From Bradyrhizobium australiense (GTDB lineage: Bacteria; Pseudomonadota; Alphaproteobacteria; Rhizobiales; Xanthobacteraceae): a stretch of DNA of 64,000 bases. The stretch is from contig NZ_JAAVLX010000004.1 in assembly GCF_013114825.1 (NCBI RefSeq), positions 806,001 through 870,000 on the forward strand, written 5' to 3'. This document shows positions 36,385 through 45,160 of the stretch, one piece after another (the stretch's first letter is position 1; each line of letters starts with the position of its first letter). Position numbers and translations under genes: made by a program. The notes beneath the pieces were generated by a model. The model was not told where the DNA came from, did no database searches, and was given only the letters and a program-made list of their open reading frames with translations.

Positions 36385-37197
36385 TTACATGCGCAGCCCG
36401 CGAATGACGTATTTCTGACCAAAGATGGTCACCAGCAGCGCTGGCATCATCGCAAGCACGGCTGTCGCGCTCATCAAATTCCATTCCGTTCCGGTCTCGG
36501 TGACGAATTGCGCCATAGTCGACGTGATCAGGGGCGTACGCTTGCCCGACAGGATCAGGGCGAACAAAAACTCATTCCACGTCGAGAGCCAGCAAAGGAT
36601 CGCAAGCGCAGCTATCCCCGGCATCGCGGCGGGAAGCGCGACGCGGTAGAACGCCCCCCATCGGGTGCAGCCGTCGATCAGCGCCGCATATTCCATCGAC
36701 GGGTTGATGCCATCGAAAAAACCCTTCATCAGCCATGAGAAGAAGCAGACGTGCACCGCGATGTGCGGCAGCAACAGACCGACATACGTGTCGTAGATCC
36801 CAAGGCGGGTATTGACCAGATAAAGCGGCAGCACCCAAGAGATGTAGGGAACGGTACGGAAGATGTAGATGGTGGCGAACCAGCTGCGCTGGATCCAGCC
36901 GCCGAAGCGCGACAGCATGTAACCGCTGCCGACCGTGATGCCCAGCGACAGGATGGTAGCCGACGTCGAAAGCACGAAGCTGTTCCACATCGCTTCCACC
37001 ACCTGCGACTGATGCAGCACCTCGACGAAGTTGTTGAACGTGAAATTTGTGCCGCGCCAGATGTAGAATACGCCAGACGCTGGACGGATCGACGTCACGC
37101 CGAGTATCGCAATCGGCCCGACGAACACAACGAATATCGCGGCGATGCTGATCGCGAAGATAGCACGCCGCAGCGCATGAAGGGCGAGCGCAATCAT
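36385..37197 (-). CDS. Carbohydrate ABC transporter permease (MalG type)
   Basis: 270 residues, six membrane segments. The EAA loop that contacts the ATPase is EYAALIDGCTRWGAFYRVAL followed by PAAMPG. It overlaps the upstream permease by four bases and is followed 25 bases later by the ATPase gene. It ends with GQKYVIRGLRM, the standard end for this permease type. Confidence 0.94.
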   Translation of the reverse strand: MIALALHALRRAIFAISIAAIFVVFVGPIAILGVTSIRPASGVFYIWRGTNFTFNNFVEVLHQSQVVEAMWNSFVLSTSATILSLGITVGSGYMLSRFGGWIQRSWFATIYIFRTVPYISWVLPLYLVNTRLGIYDTYVGLLLPHIAVHVCFFSWLMKGFFDGINPSMEYAALIDGCTRWGAFYRVALPAAMPGIAALAILCWLSTWNEFLFALILSGKRTPLITSTMAQFVTETGTEWNLMSATAVLAMMPALLVTIFGQKYVIRGLRM

Positions 37198-38099
37198 CGC
37201 GACACCTCCATGCTCCGGTTGACGAGCCTGTAGAGGCCAACCCCAACAAACAGCATGATGAGCGCGCCGATCCCGGCAGCGGCCGCGGCGCGACCGATGT
37301 CCAAATCCACGAAAGCCAGGACATAGGCGTAGACGCTGAACACTTCCGTTGATCGGGCGGGCCCGCCGCCAGTCAGGATCCAGACCTGGTCGAAGGTGCG
37401 GAACGCGTCAATTGCGCGGATCAGGACACAGACGATGATCACTGGACGCAGCATTGGGAGCGTAACACGCCTGAAGATGCACCACGGCGTTGCGGCATCG
37501 ATTCGCGCGGCCTCGAAGGGTTCGGGCGGCAGTCCCTGCATGGCGGCCAGCAGGATGATGGTGAACCACGGCGTCCAGATCCATATGTCTGTCATGATGA
37601 CCAGCGCAAAGCTCGGCCAGCGATCGGAGAGCCAGGCGACATCGGGAAGGCCCAGGTATGAGAGGAAAATAGTAATTACACCAAACTGATCGTTGAAAGA
37701 CCACCTCATCATGGTCGCGGTGATAACAGGCGCAATCGTCAGCGGCAGTAGGATGATGGTCCGCATAATTGCCCGGCCAAAGAACGGACGGTTGAGCAAT
37801 GATGCCAGTGCTAAGCCGAGTGCAAGGGATACGCCGACCGAGAGGATCATCAGGACGAACGTATTGGGTAGAACCATCTTCAAGAATACAGGGTCGGTGA
37901 AGACGGCGATGTACTGCTTCGGTCCGACCCAGGTTCTTTGCGGGTTAACAAGCGACCATTCGCGGAAGCTTGCATTCATTCCGATCAAGATCGGAATAAT
38001 CTCGAAACAAACGAGAACGATCCCAGCCGGCGCGATGAGAAAAAGCATGAAGCGCTCTTTCTCATCGACTCCAAATTTCGTGGAACGAGCGGTCATCAA
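37194..38099 (-). CDS. Carbohydrate ABC transporter permease (MalF/UgpA type)
   Basis: 301 residues, about six membrane helices. The EAA loop is PFEAARIDAATPWCIFRRVT followed by LPMLRP. It overlaps both neighbours by four bases (ATGA), so the binding protein and permeases are translated as one coupled unit. The specificity is set by the binding protein. Confidence 0.94.
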   Translation of the reverse strand: MMTARSTKFGVDEKERFMLFLIAPAGIVLVCFEIIPILIGMNASFREWSLVNPQRTWVGPKQYIAVFTDPVFLKMVLPNTFVLMILSVGVSLALGLALASLLNRPFFGRAIMRTIILLPLTIAPVITATMMRWSFNDQFGVITIFLSYLGLPDVAWLSDRWPSFALVIMTDIWIWTPWFTIILLAAMQGLPPEPFEAARIDAATPWCIFRRVTLPMLRPVIIVCVLIRAIDAFRTFDQVWILTGGGPARSTEVFSVYAYVLAFVDLDIGRAAAAAGIGALIMLFVGVGLYRLVNRSMEVSR

Positions 38100-39394
38100 T
38101 CGTTGGCCGTAGCGCCGGCATGGATGGCATCGGATCCGGCCTTAAGGGTAGCAGCAATGTCCTCGCGCTTGCCCTTCATCGCGCGGATCAGTGTGTCCGA
38201 ATAGACCTTGTGCACAGTCGCCCAGTTGCGGAAATAGTAGGCAGCATGGACATGATCAGGCTTGAACAGGATTGTGTGGAGCCTGCGCCAGGTCGCGTCG
38301 TTCTTTTCGAGTGTGCGCCAAACGTCGGTGTTCGGCGGTGGGCCTCCGGTCTGGTTCCACTGCTCGATCTGAGCGTCGGGATCGCCGAGCATGGCGCCAA
38401 GCAGCTTTTTGGCCGCCGTCTTGCGATCATTCGGAAGAGTCTTTGGGATTGACCAGCCCCATACGTCTATCCAGGTGCGGACGCCGTTGCTCATGGGGCC
38501 GACCGGAAATGGCGCAATGCCGACCTTTCCTGCGACCGATGACCTCTCGGAGTTATTGAAGGTGTCGAGGAAAGTAGTATCGGCCACAGTAAAGGCGGCG
38601 TCACCGGCCTGGAAGATCGCATTTGCCTCATCGCGCGAATAGGTCGTCATGCCGGGCGGGCTTATCTTCTTGCTATTGAGAGCATCCCACCAAAACTCCG
38701 CGGTCTGCACCTGACAAGGAGAGTAGATCATTGGCTTCCAACCGTTTGCCGCAAGCTTCTTGTTGTCTCTCTCATAGGCGGGTGCATAGACGTCGCAACT
38801 GTTGTTCCAGAGCGTCCACCAGAAGCTGAAGAAAGTGTTGGTGTAACTCATGCCGCCGACATAACCCCACTTCACCTTCTTTTCGGACTGCAGGGGCTGA
38901 CTGATCTTGACGAGATCGTCCCATGTCTTAGGCAACTCCGCCTCGGAAATGAGATCGGTGCGATAGAACAGAATGCCGGCCGTGGTCGTCATCGATACCG
39001 CCGTCGTCTTTCCGTCGGCAGCGTGGAACGGCTCAAGCTGCCCCACCTCGACCTTGCGCACGTTGGGAACGTCCTCAAGCGGTTCAAGATACTGGGCGAG
39101 ATCCTGTCCCCAGTCGTCATTGTTCCAGATGATGTCGCATTGGTCGTTGGCCCCTGAGGTCAACATCTGGGTGATCTTCGGCAAATAGACGGTGTAGGAC
39201 GTCACCGTTTTATTCAGCTTAACGCCTTGCTTGACCGCCCATTTCTCCAAGATCGCGACGTTTGCGACTTGCACCGGATGATTGATGTAACAGACGCTCA
39301 GCGCTGTTTCTGCTTGCGCCGATGTCGAAGAGCAAACCGCACAAAAGCCGCCGCCGACAAGAAGCGCGCGCGCAAGCTTATTCTCTAGTCCCAT
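38096..39394 (-). CDS. ABC transporter sugar-type solute-binding protein
   Basis: 432 residues from ATG 39394 (MGLENKLARALL), with GGAGG six bases upstream. The signal peptide ends near SAQAE. The mature part has LSVCYINHPVQVANVAILEK, TITQ-like MLTSGANDQCDIIWNNDDWG and later RTWIDVWGWSIPKTLPND, typical of the family 1 extracellular binding proteins. Given GH88 and KDG-type enzymes downstream, the ligand is probably a uronic-acid-containing glycoside. That is an inference. A copy of the repeated upstream element lies about 170 bases ahead of the start. Confidence 0.9.
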   Translation of the reverse strand: MGLENKLARALLVGGGFCAVCSSTSAQAETALSVCYINHPVQVANVAILEKWAVKQGVKLNKTVTSYTVYLPKITQMLTSGANDQCDIIWNNDDWGQDLAQYLEPLEDVPNVRKVEVGQLEPFHAADGKTTAVSMTTTAGILFYRTDLISEAELPKTWDDLVKISQPLQSEKKVKWGYVGGMSYTNTFFSFWWTLWNNSCDVYAPAYERDNKKLAANGWKPMIYSPCQVQTAEFWWDALNSKKISPPGMTTYSRDEANAIFQAGDAAFTVADTTFLDTFNNSERSSVAGKVGIAPFPVGPMSNGVRTWIDVWGWSIPKTLPNDRKTAAKKLLGAMLGDPDAQIEQWNQTGGPPPNTDVWRTLEKNDATWRRLHTILFKPDHVHAAYYFRNWATVHKVYSDTLIRAMKGKREDIAATLKAGSDAIHAGATAND

Positions 39395-39435
39395 GGCATT
39401 CCTCCTGTTCGGCAAAGCGCGCTTCTACAGAAGCT

Positions 39436-39541
39436 TATGCTCTTGTTCGTCTGCGCCCCGATCTTCTGCGGCGGCAAACTACTTCCGGCACCTGGCCGTC
39501 GTAACACACGGGGTGGCTGACGACGCTAATCAGCGCCTTGT
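39436..39541 (-). pseudogene. CaiB CoA-transferase 3'-end fragment
   Basis: About 105 bases closely match the 3' part of the CoA-transferase gene at 40.7-40.8 kb. The translation [20 protein letters not shown] corresponds to APITLVSHPICYDGEVPEIR there. It sits immediately upstream of the binding-protein gene and next to the third repeat element, so it marks a duplication breakpoint. Confidence 0.7.
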
Positions 39542-39562
39542 CGCTTTCGACGCTGACCAAGC

Positions 39563-39631
39563 GGAAGTATTGGCGAACGGAGCGGGAGAGTGTTAGGACG
39601 CATTTCCGAATTTCTTGTACTTTCTTACGTG
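39563..39631. repeat. Copy 3 of the repeated upstream element
   Basis: Nearly identical to 25819-25886, with GTTAGGACGCATTTCCGAAT and TTTCTTGTACTTTCTTACGT in order. Similarity to the 25.8-kb locus continues to the right for about 270 bases, to the remains of a MaoC start. Confidence 0.7.
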
Positions 39632-39892
39632 CAATCGGATGGCGCGGTGATCCATTCGCTGCGACGCACAATCACTTCTGTGCTGACAAGTGGGCGCGTT
39701 TCTGCGAGCCGCTGCGCACGAATGCCGAAAAATACAAGTATTCGCATACTGTGCTAATGCAGGCAGGCATCGCTTCTACTGGTTTGGAAGAAATAAGCCC
39801 ACACGTAGCGGGGCAGCCGAAGCTTGCTTCCGGGTTCGCGGATTATCGAGGAAAGGACCGGCAGCTCGAAAGATCAAAATCCAGCATTATGG

Positions 39893-40410
39893 CTAAAGCT
39901 ACCAACATGATTTATATGCATTCGCCGGCATCGTTGGCGATTGCTGTGGCCTCCATCTCAACCAGGAATATGTCAGACCACGCGTTTCAAAATGCGGATC
40001 ATTCACGAACACTTTCGGTCGACTGTTCTGTACAGTTGGAGACCTTGAAGGAGCCGCTGGCCGTCAGCCTGCATGCGACTCCCGAGCCGATGATCCAGGT
40101 TCGGCAAAACCGCCTGCTGAGCATGGGCGCCGATACGCCCTATGACGATTACATCGATCGTCGGTCAGTAGCCGATGAAGTCGCCTATGCCCGCAAGCTG
40201 AGCGCGCAATTCAGTTGGGCGCAGCTCGACGTGACACGCCGCTCGATCGAGGAGACCACCGCAGCCGTGTTGGCAAAGGAATGCCGGCACCAGCGGACCC
40301 TCGTGATCGGACACATGGCAGCAATGCACCGAGCCCGCTGAGTGTCGTACCGATATGACGCCATCTTCGTGCTCCGGTCTATTGCCGCGACACCATCGTG
40401 CAAAGCTGCT
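39893..40410 (+). pseudogene. Decayed MaoC copy split by a PpsR fragment
   Basis: The left part (about 39893-39975) matches the first third of the MaoC pseudogene at 26150, with [12 protein letters not shown] standing for VYAFADIVGDFC. The right part (about 40300-40410) matches GYMAAK and YRYGVTFDAPGYFGDT as [10 protein letters not shown] and SYRYDAIF. Between them lies unrelated sequence of a dikinase-regulator type. All three parts happen to share a long open frame, which is accidental. Confidence 0.6.
40045..40300 (+). pseudogene. PpsR (pyruvate,water dikinase regulatory protein, DUF299) C-terminal fragment
   Basis: Reads [20 protein letters not shown] then [34 protein letters not shown]. 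This is the conserved C-terminal block of the kinase/phosphorylase PpsR family, where intact proteins have IRQNRLxSLxAD and [14 protein letters not shown]. The nucleotide-binding N-terminal part is absent. It lies inside a decayed MaoC copy. Confidence 0.7.
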
Positions 40411-40428
40411 GTACCGCCGTTTAGTGCA

Positions 40429-40575
40429 GAGAATCGCGGGTCCTCGAAATCCCGAACGCCACTATGCGAGCGGCACGTGCGACAGCTACCAGTCGGCGCC
40501 CGCGGTCACCTGCTGCATCCAGCGGGTAAGCTAGCGCGATGGGGACATAGAGGAGACAAGCGCCTGCGCGCCTTC
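40429..40575 (-). pseudogene. GH88 hydrolase fragment
   Basis: About 147 bases line up with 33855-34000 of the intact GH88 copy B, for example the shared plus-strand run ACGTGCGACAGC then ACCAGTCGGCGCCCGCG and TCCAGCG. Both have the order TCCTCGAAATCCC-AACGCCAC or similar. Nothing else of the gene is present. It abuts the 3' end of the CoA-transferase gene. Confidence 0.65.
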
Positions 40576-40589
40576 AAATGTTGCTGTAG

Positions 40590-41804
40590 CTAAAGCACTT
40601 TTGGATCAAGAGATGTCATAGAGCCGACGGCACCCCTGTCGTAGAGATCCTTCAATTGCCGAGCATCGTAGCCGAGCTCCTTCAGGATTTCTTCCGTCTG
40701 CGCCCCGAGCTTCTGCGGCGGCAAACGTATCTCTGGCACCTCGCCGTCGTAACAAATGGGATGGCTGACGAGGGTAATCGGCGCCCCGGTCGCCCCTTTC
40801 ACGACCTGGAAGCTCTTGTTGTGAATGACCTGCGGGTCGACGACGACATCTGAATAGTCATTGATACGGGCGTGCCAGATTCCGCGAGCCTCAAGCAGCG
40901 CAAGGCACTCGGATGTCGTGCGTTTGGCGATGTTGGCCGCAATTGCTGCCGATGCCTGGTCGCGCCGCCGATAAGCTTCCGTGTCGGGAACGCGCTGATC
41001 GGCGGGAAGCGAAAACACATCCGCCAGCACGTCGAGCGATCCGAGCGAGATCGCGATGTGTCCGTCACGGGTGGCATAGATGCCGTAAGGAGCGCCGTAA
41101 TACCATCCTGCGATCGGACCCGGCTGGCGCACATCGTCCGGTCTCTGCCCGTTGAGATAGCAGGTGAAGGACTCCATCTGCAGGTCGAGGGCTGCTGACA
41201 GCAGACTGACATCGACCCGACACCCCTGCCCCGTACGCGCTTTCCTCACCAGTGCGGCCAGGATGCCAGCCGCAAAAAGAACGGCCCCGTGATGATCAAC
41301 TGCCGAAACACCTACGGCGCGCGGGCCGTGCTCGCGGCTTCCGGTGATCGTTGCAAGCCCCGCCAACGCTTGAATCAAGAGGTCCTGGCCGGGTCGATTG
41401 ACGTACGGCCCGTCTGTGCCATATCCGGATGCTGCGGCATAGATGATATCTGGCTTGATGCTCCTGGCGTCCTCATAGCCAAGCCCCAGCTTGTTGAGCA
41501 CGCCAGGCCGGAAATTCTCGGTGAGGACATCCGACGTTGCGATCAGTTTTTTCGCAACAGCAACCCCGTCCGGCTTCTTGAGATCGAGCGTTAGACTACG
41601 CTTATTGCGATTGCCGGTCAGAAGCAGCATGGATTGACCATCTACCTGCTTGTCCGCCCCGCCCCATTTCCGCTGGAAGGCGCCGTCCGGCGGCTCCACA
41701 GCGATCACGTCTGCGCCGAGATCGGCGAGAAATTGCACACCCATCGGGCCCATCAGGAAGTGGTTGAAGCTGAGGACGCGAATGCCCTTGAGAAGATCGA
41801 CCAT
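40590..41804 (-). CDS. CaiB/BaiF CoA-transferase family protein (second copy)
   Basis: 404 residues, class III CoA-transferase. It starts MVDLLKGIRVLSFNHFLMGP and has GADVIAVEPPDGAFQRKWGG, VLTENFRPGVLNKLG, and the catalytic Asp in NRPGQDLLIQALAG. It is a homologue of the 27.8-kb copy but clearly diverged. It is transcribed away from the LacI regulator gene, and a perfect LacI-type operator lies 59 bases before its start. It should load CoA onto an organic acid produced by the same catabolic system. Confidence 0.93.
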   Translation of the reverse strand: MVDLLKGIRVLSFNHFLMGPMGVQFLADLGADVIAVEPPDGAFQRKWGGADKQVDGQSMLLLTGNRNKRSLTLDLKKPDGVAVAKKLIATSDVLTENFRPGVLNKLGLGYEDARSIKPDIIYAAASGYGTDGPYVNRPGQDLLIQALAGLATITGSREHGPRAVGVSAVDHHGAVLFAAGILAALVRKARTGQGCRVDVSLLSAALDLQMESFTCYLNGQRPDDVRQPGPIAGWYYGAPYGIYATRDGHIAISLGSLDVLADVFSLPADQRVPDTEAYRRRDQASAAIAANIAKRTTSECLALLEARGIWHARINDYSDVVVDPQVIHNKSFQVVKGATGAPITLVSHPICYDGEVPEIRLPPQKLGAQTEEILKELGYDARQLKDLYDRGAVGSMTSLDPKVL

Positions 41805-41862
41805 ACGTTCTTTCTTGGTTCTCTCTAACTATCTCACGAAACGTCGGCGACATCCCGAGCCT

Positions 41863-41878
41863 CTGAAATCGTTTTCAG
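41863..41878. promoter_or_regulatory. LacI-type operator, site 2
   Basis: CTGAAATCGTTTTCAG, identical in all 16 bases to site 1. It lies between the divergent CoA-transferase and LacI regulator genes, so it could control both. Palindromic arms and the central CG-containing spacer are typical of LacI/GalR operators. Confidence 0.75.
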
Positions 41879-42095
41879 GATTATCGGTCCCACTGACCAG
41901 CGGAGTCAAGCGCGTTAAGCGCCGCACTATCGGAGTATGGCCGCCGGCGCGCTCTGCTTGATGTGGCTTAGGCGCGCGCATACTGTTCAACGGAACCAAC
42001 GATCTCGTCCACAGTGCGCTTGAGATAGCGGCCCTCCCGGTGGTTTAACTCGAATGGTGTTAACAGCCCGTTTTGGGACAATCCGAGCAGATCAG

Positions 42096-43172
42096 ATGGA
42101 CAAGAAATCGATCGCCGATCCCAAAGGCCGGTCCCGGCCCAGGGTGAAGATCGAGGACGTCGCAAGAGAGGCGAACGTCTCGCCGGCGACGGTGTCGCGC
42201 GTTCTAAATCATCCAGGAATTGTCAGGCCCGAACTGCGCGATAAAGTGATGCGCTTCATCACCGATCTCTCCTATACGCCCGATAGCGCGGCCCGGGCAC
42301 TGAAATCGGGACGCATGCGGACGATCGGCGCGATCGTTCCGACGCTGGGCCTTGGCATCTTTGCCGAAAGCGTGGAGGCCCTGCAGAACCGGCTGAGCGA
42401 AAGCGGCTACACGTTATTCATCGCCAATTCACAATATGATCAACGACGCGAGTTGCAGGAGATGCAGAGCCTCATCGAGCGTGGCATCGACGGCATTGTG
42501 CTGGTGGGGGGCTCGCACGGTCGGGAGCTGAGAACTCTGGTCGAGCAAACTGGCGTCCCCGTCATTACGACTTACGTCTCCAAGGCGGGCGGCGGCATTC
42601 CTGCCATTGGCATCGACAACGAACGCGCCACTCGCGAAATGACCGAATTTCTTCTCGGCCTGGGACACGTTCGTTTCGGTGCAATTGCCAACATTCTACC
42701 ATCGAATGACCGTTCCCGCGCCCGACTTGATGGGATCCAGCGCGCCCTCTCTGAAGCCGGTATCCGACTCCAGCCGACTCAGGTCATCAGGGCCGACCAC
42801 TCGCTGGCGCAAGGACGAAAGGCACTTCGCCAACTGCTCACTGACCATCCCGCCACGACCGCCGTGATCTGCACCACCGACACGCTGGCCATCGGCGCCA
42901 TGACGGAAGCCCGTAAGATGGGCTTGAGCGTGCCGCGGGCGGTTTCGATTACCGGTTTTGACGATGTGGAGCTGGCGGCACAGGTGGATCCGCCGCTAAC
43001 GACGATCAGTATTCCCGCTGCTGAAATCGGCCGGGGCGCAGCCGACTATCTCATCAGTGCGATCGCAGGAAGACCCGTCCCCAAGAGCGTCTTGTTGCCC
43101 TACCGGCTGGTAGTGCGGTCGTCCACCACGTCACCACCGAAAGCCGACCGCCTTCCGAAGCGCCCCCGATGA
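42096..43172 (+). CDS. LacI-family transcriptional regulator
   Basis: 358 residues from MDKKSIADPKGRSRPR; a 14-codon extension upstream is ignored. The N-terminal HTH has VKIEDVAREANVSPATVSRV followed by LNHPGIV, with the hinge helix SAARALKSGRMRTIGAIVPT. The periplasmic-binding-like ligand domain has DGIVLVGGSHGRELRTLVEQ and VSITGFDDVELAAQVDPPLT. It is the obvious owner of the three CTGAAATCGTTTTCAG-type sites. Its order, operator then regulator then crotonase, suggests an autoregulated local repressor of CoA-ester catabolism. Confidence 0.94.
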   Translation: MDKKSIADPKGRSRPRVKIEDVAREANVSPATVSRVLNHPGIVRPELRDKVMRFITDLSYTPDSAARALKSGRMRTIGAIVPTLGLGIFAESVEALQNRLSESGYTLFIANSQYDQRRELQEMQSLIERGIDGIVLVGGSHGRELRTLVEQTGVPVITTYVSKAGGGIPAIGIDNERATREMTEFLLGLGHVRFGAIANILPSNDRSRARLDGIQRALSEAGIRLQPTQVIRADHSLAQGRKALRQLLTDHPATTAVICTTDTLAIGAMTEARKMGLSVPRAVSITGFDDVELAAQVDPPLTTISIPAAEIGRGAADYLISAIAGRPVPKSVLLPYRLVVRSSTTSPPKADRLPKRPR

Positions 43173-43210
43173 AGGCTGGCAAGCTGGCTAGGCTGCAGGA
43201 CGGCTGTTCG

Positions 43211-43224
43211 CGAAAACGATTTCG
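43211..43224. promoter_or_regulatory. LacI-type operator, site 3
   Basis: CGAAAACGATTTCG. Its 12-base core GAAAACGATTTC is the exact reverse complement of the core in sites 1 and 2. It lies 41 bases before the TTG start of the crotonase gene. Confidence 0.7.
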
Positions 43225-43264
43225 GTGTAAATGGCGCTGATCCGTAACCTGCAAAGGTGCTACG

Positions 43265-44047
43265 TTGAACGCCAAATCCGACCTCATTCTTTGGACGTCT
43301 CCCCTGCAGCACGTGGTGCTCTTGACGCTGAATAGGGCATCCAAACGAAACGCGCTGAACAATGATCTGATCGCGGAACTCGCGGCCGCTCTTCGCAAGG
43401 CTGCGCTGGATGATGAGGTGCGCTGCGTCGTACTTCGTGGCAGCGATGCGTTCTTTTCTGCCGGCGCCGATATCAAGGAAATGCGGCAACGAGGGTTCGA
43501 AGCCATCGACAATTCCGCGCGACGTTCTGCTTGGCGGGATATCGCCAATTTCCCCAAGCCATTTATTGCCGCGGTTGAGGGCATTTGCTTTGGCGGTGGT
43601 CACGAGCTCGCGCTTCTGGCTGACATCGTGGTCGCCGGTGAAGGCGCCAGCTTCGGGCAGCCGGAGATCAACATCGGGATATTGCCGGGAGACGGAGCAA
43701 CCCAGCGATTGACCCGAGTGGCCGGCAAATCGCTCGCGATGCTCATGATCCTGACCGGAGAACCCATCTGTGCGCGCGCAGCCCATCAGGCTGGGCTTGT
43801 TGCTGAGGTCACGGCAGAGGGCAAGGCACAGAGCCGCGCCCTCGAGCTTGCCGAAATTATCACGCACAAGCCGCCGCGTTCCGCGGAACTGGCTAAAGCG
43901 GCTGTACTCGCCGCCTACCAAACCGCACTTGACGCCGGTCTAGAATTTGAACGACAAGCCGTCAGGCACGCATTCACGACGTCTGATCAGCAAGAGGGAA
44001 TGAACGCCTTTTTTGAGAAGCGGTCGCCGACCTATCGGGGGACCTAG
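43265..44047 (+). CDS. Enoyl-CoA hydratase/isomerase family protein, one catalytic Glu missing
   Basis: 260 residues, TTG start with AAGG seven bases upstream. Crotonase segments are RASKRNALNNDLIAELAAAL, AFFSAGADIKEMRQRG and GICFGGGHELALLADIV. The first catalytic Glu is kept in FGQPEINIGILPGDGATQRL. The second position, normally Glu in AxEMxLTG, is Leu (SLAMLMILTGEPI). Loss of this Glu is seen in crotonases that act as isomerases, lyases or thioesterases rather than hydratases. A LacI-type operator precedes the gene. The chemistry is therefore open. Confidence 0.9.
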   Translation: MNAKSDLILWTSPLQHVVLLTLNRASKRNALNNDLIAELAAALRKAALDDEVRCVVLRGSDAFFSAGADIKEMRQRGFEAIDNSARRSAWRDIANFPKPFIAAVEGICFGGGHELALLADIVVAGEGASFGQPEINIGILPGDGATQRLTRVAGKSLAMLMILTGEPICARAAHQAGLVAEVTAEGKAQSRALELAEIITHKPPRSAELAKAAVLAAYQTALDAGLEFERQAVRHAFTTSDQQEGMNAFFEKRSPTYRGT

Positions 44048-44058
44048 AAGACACTAGA

Positions 44059-44334
44059 TCATCCAAGCACGCCGGCGGAAGCAACAATTGGACTCTCGTA
44101 TTTCGAAATCGTGCTCCGGAGAACTTCCATCAACTCGCCGAACCACCGCGGAATGTCGTTGTACACCTCAAAGCCGCCGAATGACCGCGGAGGACATCCC
44201 ACTTCGCTCGGCCAGCTGACCGACCAGTTCAGAATGCCCCCGGACGGCCCGCAGTTGCGTGCTGATGATCCCTGATGGGCCATCGTGCGGCCAGGAAGTT
44301 TGCCTTTGTGGACACCCCTCCGAATTCCCAGCAT
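44059..44334 (-). CDS. Possible small hypothetical protein
   Basis: A 91-codon frame converging on the crotonase gene. The C-terminal half (GGFEVYNDIPRWFGELMEVL followed by RSTISKYESPIV) looks like structured protein, while the first 30 residues are poor. I recognise no family. It may be the end of a decayed gene. Confidence 0.3.
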   Translation of the reverse strand: MLGIRRGVHKGKLPGRTMAHQGSSARNCGPSGGILNWSVSWPSEVGCPPRSFGGFEVYNDIPRWFGELMEVLRSTISKYESPIVASAGVLG

Positions 44335-45160
44335 TCCCGAACGCTACCGCTCAGATTCTTGAGCGGCGCGCCCTGCACCGGTACCGGCGGTAAGGGCCGT
44401 CTGGCTGTCGCAACCGATGTTCAAGGACGGTAAGCCCGCTCCGCCCCGACCGCATATTCTATGAGAGCTGTATCACGGTCTTCTTAGTGGAGTGATCCAT
44501 GCATTCTTCTACAAAAGACTATTGTTCTTCGGGTAGAGACGCGGGTTTTGTACCAAGACACTCGGTTAATACCGACTCCTCAGTGTGGCGGTTGTGACAT
44601 CGCGGTCGATGCCGAGCACCTCAACGGCACCATTTATCTGCAGCTCGCCTGCTCCTCCCTACGATCCCATTGCTTCGAAACCGGAGCGGATGTTGCGCCC
44701 GCCGGAAAGCGTTAGGTCGACCCAGCAACCCATCGTGGGATAAGCCGCGGAGCTTTCATGGTCAGGTGCATGTCCTTCTGATCGCGTGATCCGCACTCAC
44801 GCGGACCGCATACGGTGCACCGGGCCGATGATCTTGTAACCAATCACCGCGACATCGCTGGGCGATCGTGGACGATTTTCGCCTTGCTGCCGCTGCCGGA
44901 CGTTCAATTCGTGACACCTATTTGGCAAAGCGTGTCGCGCCTCAGCTAACGTGTCGTAGATCCAACAGTTCGGACCGCGGCCGAATGATCAAAACGCTCG
45001 CATTCCAAAACTCGCAGCGAATATGCCCGCACGAGCACGCCGCCTAAGACACTGGCACGAGCCTTGCTAAAACGCGAGCGGGACGACGTGCTTCGCGCCG
45101 CGCCGGCGGAATACATCTGCCTTAGGGGTCGGACTCGGGACGCGGAGTCTTGGTTGAACA
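44335..45160. other. No supported gene
   Basis: More than 800 bases with no convincing open frame on either strand. I see no transposase, tRNA or repeat signature. Confidence 0.45.

Noticed and set aside
39538..40341. 268-codon open frame
   Set aside because: It joins an upstream repeat, a MaoC scrap and a PpsR scrap by chance; no single protein family covers it.
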